Positions 45,311-57,200 of a stretch of 64,000 nucleotides of DNA are shown piece after piece. Position 1 is the first letter of the stretch. Every line of letters begins with the position of its first letter. The DNA is taken from the NCBI GenBank assembly GCA_022575985.1, contig JAKSXM010000007.1:126501-190500 (forward strand), read 5' to 3'. The notes below the pieces were generated by a model. It was not told the origin of the DNA. It saw nothing but the letters and a program-made list of their open reading frames with translations, and ran no database searches. Both the position numbers and the translations under genes were made by a program. The DNA comes from Anagrus nilaparvatae (lineage: Eukaryota > Arthropoda > Insecta > Hymenoptera > Mymaridae).

Positions 45311-45484
45311 AAACCTAAAAGAGTTTTTTGTTACGCAGAAAATATTGAATGTTTATTTAATTATTTAGAGAGGAATTATTTTGAGGTTAATTTTTTTAAA
45401 AGAATTAACCTCAAAATAATTCCTCTCTAAAGAATTAAATAAACATTCAATATTTTCTGCGTAACAAAAAACTCTTTTAGGTTT
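45311..45484. repeat. 174-bp near-perfect hairpin
   Basis: AAACCTAAAAGAG at the left and CTCTTTTAGGTTT at the right begin arms of about 80 bp that pair almost without mismatch around a spacer near 45392-45401. The flanks also mirror weakly for about 20 bp more (TGATACACAAC / GGTGTGTATTA). Confidence 0.8.
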
Positions 45485-45696
45485 GGTGTGTATTAAACAA
45501 ATTTGATATTTTATTTATTTTAATTTGATGTTTTGTTTGATATAAAATAATAACTGATATTTTTTTCCGGGAAATAAGTAAAATGTTGAAATATCTTGTT
45601 AAAATGTGGTATACAACAACATTCAGTGGATGATAGGGGTATTTTTGATAATAAATTGTTATTTTTGATGTTTCCGCACCTCGAGTGTTTATTAAT

Positions 45697-45970
45697 GTCA
45701 ACATTTTTTAGGGGTAGTTTGTGTTAATTTAAGGTTGATGCGCCAATTTTTGATAGTTAGAACCCGAAAACTCATGGTCAGTGACCCAAAAACTTATACA
45801 CACTAATTCAGGGCATTCAATGTGCAAGTACATAAAAGATGCCAGTTTTTAGGGGTAGTTTCTGCTAATTTAAGATTGCTGCGCCAACTTAGGACGACGA
45901 AATTCATGATCAGCGACCCAAGAAAACCTTTACTAGACCAATTCTGGAAACTTAAAGTGCGAATACATCA
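45697..45970. repeat. Two ~133-bp tandem units
   Basis: TTTTTAGGGGTAGTTT occurs at about 45707 and 45845, followed in both by TTAAG[GA]TTG, CTGCGCCAA-like sequence and CATGGTCAGTGACCCAA / CATGATCAGCGACCCAA. Confidence 0.75.
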
Positions 45971-47962
45971 AAAATATCTTTTTAGAAGTATTTTTTATTG
46001 GAAATGGAGAGGGTTTTATGGATTTACAGTATTATATAGTTTTAAAGAAATAACACAATAGTTTTAGTTTAAACTGTGCGATGCACTATATTGAATATAA
46101 TTATTGTATATGTATAAGTTTTTTCTTTCACATCGATCTAAAATCTCTATCTTCTGCTATTTTTTCTCGTTTTTTTCTGCAAACCGCATGTTTCTAAATA
46201 TCATGTGCTATATAGGCGTGATGATCAAACTTAAAAAAAACTTTATATATAGATGGATTAAATACAAAAATTTTTCATTAGTGGTTTTCGACTGCTGTGG
46301 AAAAGGTTTCCTAGCAAGCTTACTTTTTACGCAACACTCGCAGATTTCTTTCTTGCCACACTATTTAATGTTAATACCATCTGCTAGTTGATTTTCTTGA
46401 ATTCTTTGTATAGCTTTTATATCTCGGTACCCAAAATTTTTATACTTTACTTTAAAGACAAACATTTCTCAAAAATTATTGAATAATATAAAGAACATGG
46501 AAAAACACAACTTTTAAGGCCAATTAGATGAAAAAAAAATCTCGTATTTTGAGAAATTCTACAACCCCTAAGAAATGAGATGCCAACCCTTAAAGTAGGG
46601 TAAATTTTCAAATAATTCTTATTGAAACTTAAGATATTACTAAATACAAAAGTTTTTAATTCTCATTCAAAATAATTGCTAGGACTATAAAATATAAAAA
46701 ATATGTATTCACCCGAATTTTTGGAATTTCGTCTCTATTTTAGGAGTGTCCTAGTAAAAATTTTCGAAGCCAAATAAAAACTTTTTGCATTTCAGAGCAT
46801 CTTAAGTATCATTAACAGTTATTTGAAAATTTACCCCATTTCAGGGGTTAATATTTTAAATTACAGGTGCCGTAATTTCCGTACAAAAACCTCCCTATGT
46901 CATTTTTAACAATTTCGAGATATTTAAAGAAACGCGTTTCAATTATGATTTACTAATGTTTTTAAATAGTTTTTAAAAAAATTAACATGTTTTTACTTAT
47001 TTGAAAACGTGGTGATTTTTTCATTTTTCATCGGTGAAAAAATTTTTCATGATTTTCCACCCCTTTTATGACTTATTATGGTTTCTTTTTTGCAAAAGTG
47101 ACGTACATGTTTCCGTCTACATGGATCGTTAATTAAAAAAAATTTTTTTTTAAACTTCTTATATCAACAAATTTTTGATAGTCAACCATAAAAATCAACT
47201 AAATTTAAAATTTTTTTTGAAAATAAAAATTTGGCCTTCAAGGAAAAAAAAATTTTTCTCACCGGACTCAATATGTTTGATGTATTAATAAATAGTGGAT
47301 TATTAAAATAATAATGTAGTAGCTTTTATTTTAAAATATACCTGAAAGTTATATAATTTTTAATCTTTTAAAATATGTATCTATATCTTATTTGAAAATT
47401 CTTAAAATCATATTAAAATTTTTACACGTAAATGAGTAACAACGATATTTTATACAATATTATATACTTAAGTAGCTACTTAATTTTACTTCAAAATGGC
47501 TAATAATCAGAAGCTTAAAAGCATCCACTAAAATATCGCATGTGGATCATTCATGCATCTTATATTTTTTAGCTTTGTAGCTATGCAGCTCTTAATTGGA
47601 CGGATTCTTTATATTTTACCCTGCTTATAAAATACCCTTATATTCTAAAAAAAAATATAAATAAATTATTGCATTTGAAAACTAAAATATTTTAAAGCAT
47701 GCTTAAATTTTACTTTACATTAAAGTTTTATCATGTTGTTCATGTATTACAGCTGGTCTTCTGGATCGAATAATCCCAGCATTTATTTCGTACAGGTCTC
47801 GTACAAGGCTACTTTTTTCTTGCTCCAAAACTAATATTTTATGGTTTTTTTTACCTACTTCCTAAAAGTTATTCATTAAACTTTAGTTGAGAAAATCCAC
47901 AGAAAGATTGCACTTAGGATGATCAAGCTTTTTTAAAGCAAAGGATAAAAGGCACACCTCGC
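45971..47962. other. Intergenic AT-rich DNA
   Basis: Contains a member of the CTCACCGGACTCAATATG repeat family at 47258-47285 and otherwise unremarkable AT-rich DNA. Short + frames at 45822-46391 have no motif. Confidence 0.45.
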
Positions 47963-47965
47963 TAA

Positions 47966-49177
47966 GGGGTCTTCCATAAATGACGTCCACGATTTTTTTA
48001 AGGTTTTTGAGACCTTCCTACCCCTTGTCTGATTTGTCACATAAAAGTTGAACCCACCCCCCTTTCGGACGTCACAAATTTATTTTATCATCCCCCTAGA
48101 AAAGAAAAGAAATGAATTTTTTTATACAAGCTTTGTAAGTTAAAGAAAAATTTTATGATTTTAAATAGAAATCTGAATTATATATAGGTATACCCATATG
48201 TACACAGTAAAAATTAACTTTCTTATATTAACAAAAAAATTAGAAAATTTTCGAAAAAAATCGTAAATTTACTAAATTAAGTATATTAATAAAAAATCCG
48301 AGTATTCTCAATTTTTTTTGCGAATTCACAAAAAAAATTGATAATTTACAATTTTTTTTCGAAAATTTTCAAAAAATAGTTGTAAATTTCCGAAAAATAA
48401 TTGTGAATTTACAACTTTTTTCGTAAATTCACAAAAAAAAATCGAGAATTCTCAAATTTTTTGTTAATATACTAAATTTAGTAAATTTACGATTTTTATC
48501 GAATATTTACAAAATTTTTTGAAAATTTACTAATTTTTCGAAAAAATTCTATTTTTTTTTTAAATCTTAGAAAGTTTCTTTTTACAGTGTATATATTATA
48601 AAGTATAATAAAATTTTAAAACTTTGTTAATTCTATGTATAGTAATAAAAATATAATTATCAATTAAAAATATTTGACCCCAAGAAAAAATAGTGTACAT
48701 AATCGAATTTTAAAGAAAAAAAGAGGCTTTATAAAAAGAAAGAATTTTTATTTCGTAATTGTTTATTTTGAATTAAAAAATATTTGATATAAAAAAAAAG
48801 GTTTTTTTATGATGTATTATATTTCCATAAGCATATTAAAATATTTAATTTCGGAATATTGTAATTTTTTCAATTGATCTCTTTTATTATCCATAATAAA
48901 AAAATTAAGATATCAAAGAGAAAAAAAATTTTATTGCAATAAATTTGTAGAAATTTTTTTTCATTATTTGTTTCTTTCTGTTTACGTAAGGTTTTAATAT
49001 AAGCATAGCTTCTCTATTATTGATTAAGTGTAAATTTAAAAAAAAAATTTTTTTCATAAAAAAAATTTATGGACGTCTGATTCATCATTTATCGTACCTT
49101 CTCCTTTGTCCGAATCGTCACGTTTTAAGATGAACCTACCTACCCCCGAACCCTGGACGTCATTTATGCGAGACCCC
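47966..49177. mobile_element. 1.2-kb TIR element, PIF/Harbinger-like target
   Basis: The ends GGGGTCTTCCATAAATGACG and, inverted, GGGGTCTCGCATAAATGACG are flanked by TAA on both sides (47963-47965; 49178-49180), a 3-bp duplication typical of PIF/Harbinger. The GC-richer subterminal parts contain CCCACCCCC and CTACCCCCGAACCC. The interior (48200-48600) is a weak palindrome of AATTTACGA-type phrases with no transposase. Confidence 0.68.
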
Positions 49178-49423
49178 TAATGCGTTTTTTCGGGTTCCTT
49201 AGACCATACAAAGTGACAAACAAGAGAGGAAAAGAGCGAGCGAGGGGCTCTTTTTTTCCTAAAAAGATGCTGCCCAGTAATTGGCACTACATTACCTCAT
49301 TAGCAATAACAAGCTGGTCTTTAACAAAAATGAAAAATTCTTACTATTTTTAAATTATGGAAATAATAACGGTGTTAAAACAAAATTAATAAAACTAAAC
49401 TTTCTATATAAAAATACCCTGCC
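49178..49423. other. Short spacer between two TIR elements
   Basis: Includes GAAAAGAGCGAGCGAGGGGC near 49227; no feature beyond this. Confidence 0.35.
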
Positions 49424-50277
49424 AACTAGCACTAAGGTTCCTCAAACAATGAACTTAATACTTCAATATGCCACAGATATCACCGATTACAAGCATGCAA
49501 TCATACATACATTTCTATTAACTTTTAAAAGTTTTTTTTATTGATCAAAAATTTTTGAAAAAATTTTCAAAAAATTAATTATCAGATTCGAGATATCGAG
49601 TAAAAACCATATTTTCAAATATAAGTACTTTCATTGAAATAAATGAAGTATTACGCCAAAAAAAAAAAATATTGCCGTTTTTATCATTTTTTTTGTTTTT
49701 TTAATTTTGAAAAAAAAAAATTTGAAAAAATTCGGTATCAGATCCAAAAAATTACTATAAATGAACTTTCCAAAACTAGTACTCCTATAGAAATAAATTA
49801 GGTACTACGTCCAAAGAGAAAAAAAATTTGCTGTCTTTTGTATTTTTTTGTGACAAAAATTTTGGGAAAAAAATTTTCAACAAATTTATTATCAGATTTG
49901 ACATATTGGGTAAAAACCATGTTTTCAAATATAAGTACTTTCATGGAAATAAATAAGGTATTACATCAAAATTAAAAAAAAAAAGTAGTTTTAAAAAAAA
50001 CAAAAAAATTAAATAAAACTGCAATATTTTTTTTTTGGTGTAATACTTCATTTAATTCCATGAAAGTACTTATATTTGAAAATATGGTTTTTACTCGATA
50101 TCTCGAATCTGATAATTAATTTTTTGAAAATTGGTTCCAAAATTTTTGATCAATAAAAAAAACTTAAAAGTTAATAGAAATGTATGTATGATTGCATGCT
50201 TGTTATCTGTGATATCTGTGGCATATTGAAGTATTAAGCTGATTGTTTGAGGAACCTTAGTACCAGTTAGTTGGCAA
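49424..50277. mobile_element. CTAGTTGGCA-family foldback element
   Basis: The left end TGCCAACTAGCACTAAGG and right end CCTTAGTACCAGTTAGTTGG are inverted, and the arms extend for at least 250 bp (CAATCATACATACATTTC; ATCGAGTAAAAACCAT). The same terminal sequence marks the blocks ending at 35320 and 56400. No coding sequence. Confidence 0.78.
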
Positions 50278-50759
50278 ATATTGAATTTCAAATATAAAAA
50301 AAATTAAGTATACCTCCATAAAAGAATAAAAAAGTTTCTGTTTTTTGTAATTTTTGGTAGCATAAGTTTTGAAAGAAAATACATATATTTTTAAAAAATT
50401 AAGTATCATATCCAAGAAATCGAGTCAAAACGATGTTTCTAAAATTAATACTTTCATAGAAATAAATGAGGTGCTACGTCCAAAAAAAGCTTATATAACT
50501 TGTATTCTCGAGGACGGCAAATTGTTATTATACTTTTGAATTTTTTTTGTGGACATTTTTAACTATTTTGAATTCTTAAGAATTTTTTGATACTACTTTA
50601 GAATAGTTTTTAATACATTATCAATACTTTTGAATTTTTTGTACTTTTTTGGAGACCTTTTTTTCGACTAGTGTTGGTTCGTTATGTCTAAATATAATAC
50701 CATGCCAATTTTTAAGGTTCTAGGTTCATTGGTTTTGAAATGGTAGCTTTTTTGCGATT
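50278..50759. other. AT-rich remnant of the same repeat family
   Basis: Phrases such as GGTGCTACGTCCAAAAAAAG and TCATAGAAATAAATGAGG relate it to the CTAGTTGGCA family. No gene. Confidence 0.45.
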
Positions 50760-51013
50760 TTACAAATGGTTCAAGCTTGCTGCAAAAATCCACATTATTG
50801 TTCAATTTCTATTTTTCTGCACTCTACCCTTTTGCCTCCTCACTTGTTCGTCACGCTGCATGGTCTTAGGAACCAAAGAAGCCTATTAGCAATCTGTGCC
50901 TTCAATCTTTTGCTTTTCAAAAAGCTGATCAACCTAAGCACAATCTTTCAATGGAACTTCTCGCTAACGATTCTATTAATTTCAAGTCTTTTAAAACATG
51001 CAATAAATTTAAC

Positions 51014-51226
51014 CTCTGTAAGCATTTGATTTTGTTGCTTCAAGCTTTTTAAAATAGCTTGCTGTTGTTGAGCCGGAGCAGGAGTACTTGCAAATGCTAA
51101 ATTTATGTGAAAGGGTAAGGAACCTTTTTCCCAACTACTTATTAAAGTAGCAAGATGTCTATTCACTTCTGCTATTCTAGCTCGCTGGAATTCAAGTTTT
51201 TCTTGCTGAGCTTCAGTCCACAGTTC
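51014..51226 (-). CDS. SAPCD2-like exon 5 (coiled coil)
   Basis: Acceptor AATTTAAAG|GAA; 71 codons in phase 0; donor GAG|GTTAAA is weak. Its ELWTEAQQEKLEFQRA and HLATLISSWEKGSLPF continue the SAPCD2 coiled coil. Reading on ends at 50948; a spliced alternative is AG|GTTGATCAG at 50933 with a 15-codon tail to TAA at 50886. Neither end is certain. Confidence 0.7.
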
Positions 51227-54200
51227 CTTTAAATTAATATTAATAATTAAAGCTAAAGCTTAATTATTTTCCTAAGTCACTATTTATACCCTGGTGCAAA
51301 AGATAGAGCTAAATCAACATTTACTTAGTGCAAAAAAAATAAATAACAAGTTTTTTTTTTAATTTTTATTGAAAATGCTTGAAAAAGCTTTTTTGCCCTC
51401 CCGGGCGTAAAACTCGTGCGTAAAGAATTTTCTGAACTCGTTCTACGCCTAGAAGGGCAAAAAATAGTGTAAGCACCATGGGCGAAATACTTTAGACACG
51501 AGCGTGAACACAAATCACTCGTGCCCGGCTTCGCCGAGCACTCGTGCTAGTGCTCACGCTAGTGCCGAAACTTTTATGCCCTTGATACTTAAAATACTAT
51601 TGAGGGGAAGATGGAGGGAGTTCATTTAAAACGGCAGACTTGAAATTGGACAAGCTTTTCAGGATTAGCGTGTGCTGAGCTAGAAGCTTACACTAAGCAT
51701 TTATAGCTCAAGCTTGCGGACCCGAAATTGGCCAACCTTTTGAAAAAAAATGATAAGCTTTTTAAGCTAGAAAAAATGCTAGCTGAAGACTGCTTCGGGA
51801 GGTTTTCTGGTGTGCTGAGCGATAGCTTCCATCTTGAGCTTTAGAATTGAAGCTGGTCAGCTTTTATTAAAAATCGCTATGTATTTAAAAGTACAAAAAA
51901 AAACTTAAACACAACCTAAATGCATGGAACGCATTTACTCACAGCTATAATGGGGATAGCTATAATGCAAATTTTACGCAATGTTACAATAGCATTTTCT
52001 AGCTTCATAGCTTGTAGCTATCACCTTAATAGATGTTAGAATTCTAAAACCAAACTAATCTGGTTTCCTAAACGCATATTATTCTAGGCCCCTAAATCAA
52101 AGCTATTCCAAGTCCAACTATCCCAACTAATCAAAGCCCTTCAAGTCCATAAACCTGTGTTATTTCAAGTCCCTAAAATTTTTTGAACTCTCTAACTTGA
52201 AATGCTTCTACGTCTCGCTTAACCCCTCCCCCCTTCCTTAAGCTGGACAAGTTCAAAATGCCACAGAACCAAACTTAACCAATTTTTATCAACAAGTTGC
52301 CAAGCTTTTTAAGCTAGATAAAGCAATAGTTACTGACTGCTTCAGAGGACTTACGTTTGATAAGCACCTTCGTAAACTAGATAAACTCCTTCAATTCCGA
52401 AAATTGGACTGGCAAAAAGTCAGGCAAATCCTGAAAACAGTGAAAGCGAATCAAACTATGGCACCTAATAGCTTGTTTATCATCATAATCTGTGCATGTT
52501 AAAAAAGTTGCGGATTTAGCTGTTCATGTAGGAAAGCTGGCTTAGAATGCACTGTTACCTGCGTAAGCTGTTATGGAAGTAAATGCACAAACAGTGTAAC
52601 AGCTCCTTTAGAAGTAAACGCTGAATCAAATGATACTATTGCAAAAGAAGTAGAATGACTGTTAGCTTTGCTTTCAGGCTTATGTACATCAAATTGACAT
52701 TTTAATAGCTTGCGTCAAGCTAAGCTTAAATAGCATAAGCTTTGTAATCAAAATAGCGTTTTCCACAAAAAAGCCTAGCTCATGCTAAATACGCTTTTTA
52801 ACATAGCTATTAAACTCCATTACCAAAAAATCCAATATATTCATTTTAAGTTTGGGAAAAACCGAGCTTTTAAAGAGCTAGTTATTTTGGGGGTAAATAC
52901 GGATACGGATTCACCCCTCAAATGGCTTAAACTCCAAATCTGATGCTATGCTTGAATTTGCTGACCCAAAAAACCCATATAGGCATTTTAAAGCTGGATA
53001 GCAAGTCTTCTTAAGGAGCCAAGCATTTTGGGGATAAAAGGAGCTTGCAAGTGACGAGCTTACTCCCCCAAATGGTTTAGGCTTCAAATCAATTCTGATG
53101 CTATGCTTGAATTCTCTGACTCAAAAAGCTATATGCACTCGCTGAAGCTGAAAAAAGCTCATTGTTTAAGCGCTTTTATACTAGTGAGGTAGCTGGGGTG
53201 GAAAGCTGGTGTAAAATCTCCCCCCTACATACTATCCTATTTTCCTTTCCGACTTTATTTTTCTGACACGTTACTTAAGCGAGCGCAAAGCGTTTTATCT
53301 CGATTTGCTCGCTCTAGCAATTCTAGTAAAGGCGCTTAAGCAAGCTAAAAGCCTTTTATTCAGCTGAAGCATAATGCTGACCTTAATAAGCGTTATTACA
53401 GGCTTATAAGCAAATGAAGCAAGCGAAAGCAAACGTAAGCAAGCGAGCATGCGAAGCAAACGAGACGGTGCAATATACGAGCTTTTTTGTCTAATGAGTG
53501 AAAAAAATAGAATTATATTCTATAGGCAAGCATATATAAACTTTGGTAAAAACCCAAAGAGAAATCGCTTATAAGCCAAGCAATGATTCTTATATAATAT
53601 CACAAAAAAGAAACCAAGCCGTAGTCTAAATATGCTTATTGTTTAAGCTTTAAGAGTCCTTTACTCTAAAGCTGAGGTTGTAAGCTTCGGTATTTTGGCT
53701 AGCTTTAGCTTAGTAGCTTTGGAAAAACCGCGCAAGTTGCATTTGCGATTATTTATAAAAGCTACGACGCCCTAATGCACGAGATAGACTTTTAGGCTCT
53801 TATGTATATTAAGAAGGCTTCGTATTTTAGCTTAAAAGGCAAATAGTTGCTTATTCAAGCTTAAGCATAAGATATTCGGAAGCTAGATACTAAGTAGTCA
53901 GGTTCTTCCCATTTAAAATACGCGTGTTTACCGGACCAAGGTAACCTAGGATCTCTACGGACTTTAAGCTTGAATGGAAACGTGATACGTTTAAAATCAT
54001 AATAAAGGCTGATTTATACTATATTATATTATATTATCCTATGCTAAGTAGATTATGTTTAGCAAGAATTATGAAACTTGCCAGTTGAGGAGTAGCTATT
54101 AAGCTAAGAATGATGAAAGCTTATTAGCATCTAAATGAATTGATGATTTGCGATTGTCAGAAACATTTGCCAAAAAGCTTTATTTACCAATAAAGTGAGA

Positions 54201-57200
54201 ACCCATGTAAAAAAATCGTCTAATAGCCAGCTAATACCTGGCTACGAAGAGAAAAATTATCATTGGGAAGACGAAAAGTTTAATTTTTAGAAATAACCTA
54301 TAAATTGTTAAAAAGAGTTGGTGTGGAAATGTAAATTGATAAGGAAAAAAAATCATGAAACGCGAATCGGAATGGCTTCCCGAAGAAAAATACAAAATGA
54401 TCAAAAAGTTATAAAATGATAAAAAATTATCAATCCTGCACTAAAAAAAAGAAATCCATTTGCCGCAAAAGTTTTTACCATTTTTCGCAAACGGAGTGCC
54501 GCTTGCGGCAAGCAGATTCCTTTTTCGATGTGGGATTTTCCGGAACAAAATTTCAAAGAAAATTAGTAAAATATAAATTGGTATCCAGCTAGATCATAGC
54601 CAGCAGCTAATAGCCGACTATTAGCTGGCTATTAGACAATTTTTTTACATGGGAAGAGAGACTCGCTTACGTTTCAAATAATATATAGCTAAAGGTAATG
54701 CTCTTTTTTTCTGAAAGCGTGCACAATAACACTTGCGATTCAAAAAATTCAAAACCGAGCTATTTTAAATATGAAAAAGTTTTAGCTTTAGCTTCTAATA
54801 AGCTAGCTTATAAAAAAGCTTTTGTTTTGATTAGCTACGTAATTCAAGAATAACCTTTTTCCTCCTCTTCTCTTGTCTTATCTTTGCGCTTTGTGATGGG
54901 TCAAATTTTGGTTTTTGATTTTTTGCCATATAAGCAAGAACACAGAAAGCTAAAAAACCGCTTTTTAAAAAAAATCTGTATGTGTGTGTGTAAGTGTGTA
55001 TGTAACCGGTGATATTTCACAACCATTATGAAATTAAGACATAATTTTTTTTTTCAAAAATTTTTTCATCAAAAAATCTCAAACTACTTTTTTTTTAATT
55101 TGTATGTAATACCACATTTATTACCATAAAAGTACTTAGTTTACTATATTTGAAAGTATGATTTTTACTCAATATCTCGAATCTGATAATTAATTTTTTG
55201 AACATTTTTTTCACAAAATTTTTGTCACAAAAAATACCAAATTTTTTTTTCTTTTTGGACGTAGTACCTAATTATTTCTATGAGAGTACTAGTTTTAGAA
55301 AGTTCGTTTATAATAATTTTTTGGATTTGATACCGCATTTTTTCAAAATTTTTTTCTCAAAATTAAAAAAACTGTAATAATTTTTTTGGGTGTAATACCT
55401 CATTTAATTCCATGAAAATATTAATATCTGAAAATATTGTGGTGCTTCTTCGTTTCCCCCCCCCCCCCACCAAATCGCATTTTTTTCACTAGGAAATTAT
55501 TCTAAACGACTAAATTAGTTTTAAAAAAATGTTTTTAGGTGGGAAAAACACTTTTAATTGAAAAAAAAATTGATTCTTTTATTTTTTTTTTTATTTTTTT
55601 TTACCTTTTTTTTTTTGAATAATAATATAACCTTAAACATAATAATACAATTATTTTTTATTCAATGGATAAAATGATTGTATATCCACCAATATTTGCA
55701 AAAATAGATTTGAATTTTTATACTTTTGTCGCCAAAGAAATTCACACAAGTACGAATCAATCATGTTTCTATGTGTCCCGCACTCTTTTTTTGTTCTACC
55801 TACCTTTTGTTAAACCTACCCCCAATTCTGTACTCGCACCTACCCCTAGAATAAGTAAAATTCTGGGGGTCGAGGGGGCAAAGCCCCCCGTGGGGGTATG
55901 GGGGCAAAGCCACCAATAAATAAAAAAGCAATTTAAACCTACCCCCAATGCTGTACTCGCACCTACCCCCAGAATAAGTAAAATTCTGGGGGTCGAGGGG
56001 GCGAAGCCCCCAATAATGAAAAAAGCAATTTAAACCTACCCCCAATGCTGTACTCGCACATACCCCTAGAATAAGTAAAATCCTTAAAATTTTTAACAAA
56101 TTTTCAAAATTATTAAAAATTTTTTTAACAAATTTTTTTTTTTTTTTTGCATTTTTCCCACCCAAAACTTATTGTTAACTTCATTTTAAGTGTTTTTAAG
56201 CAATTTCCAGCAAAAATTTTAGCGATTTGGTGGGGGGGGGGGGGAACGAAGAAGATCCAATATTGTAACCGGTGATATTTCACAACTATTATGGAATTAA
56301 GAGAGAAATGTTTGTATGATTGCAAGGTTGTAATTGGTGATATCATATTGATGTATTGAGCTCATTGTTTGAGGGACCTTATTGCCAGCTAGTTGGCAGC
56401 ATATTTTATTAGCTAAAGCTTATAAGCTAAAAGCTATAATAAAACTAAGGTGCACCCGCGCCACCAACGTCTTCTCTACTAGCAAAAGCTTAAGGTCTAA
56501 CGAACGTCAGGATTTTTACCTATCGGCACCTTTGTCTTACACATGTATAAAAGTACGGATTGCAACTTCAAAATAAAAAATAACTTATTTTTATAATTCG
56601 TAATTATTACCTATAGTTTGAAATACATAATATTCATTTGATTTTCATAAAAATGTAATTATACACAACTTTTATAGTCAAATTAACATTATTTTAAATA
56701 AATACATAAAATTTACAAGCAAATATTAGGTTGGTAGCTTATTAAATAATAATGTTTTAAAGTGTTTATGTACTTATTAAATTAATTTTTTTATTAAAAT
56801 AATTATAATTATTAACATTATTAAAAGTTTATGCTAATAAAACGTTTACTTTATTGCGTAATTTAGTTTTACGAATTTCACATTAAGTGTTCGCGACGCC
56901 ATGACAGTTAATTTAAAAACAATAATAGTTTAAACGTTTTTTTTTTTAATAATTATAAAAAGCGACGGTCGATTTAAAATTTTAAGGTCTTATGTTAATC
57001 TTTAGAACTTTTTTTAAAGCTTGATTAAAAAAAAATTTCAAGTTTTGTATTTTAAATGCTATTTTTTCATTTTTTAAAATTCCCCATAAGAGCCTGTGTT
57101 AATTTATTTTTTATTTATTTATTTTCTCAAAAACTGTTCGGTCAATTATAAAAAAAAAAATACGTGTAAAATTAAATTATATTTACTTTACTTTCTCCAA

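Noticed and set aside
45311..45484. microRNA precursor
   Set aside because: Arms are far longer and more perfect than insect pre-miRNAs; a foldback element is more likely, pending small-RNA data.
45025..45704. Two minus-strand frames of 75-87 codons on either side of the hairpin
   Set aside because: Codon use is AT noise (Ile/Lys/Asn/Phe), with no motifs or splice logic.
55665..56165. Open frames on both strands with repeated Pro/Gly-rich peptides
   Set aside because: They are translations of the GC-rich tandem core of the nested hAT-like element, with no consistent coding strand.
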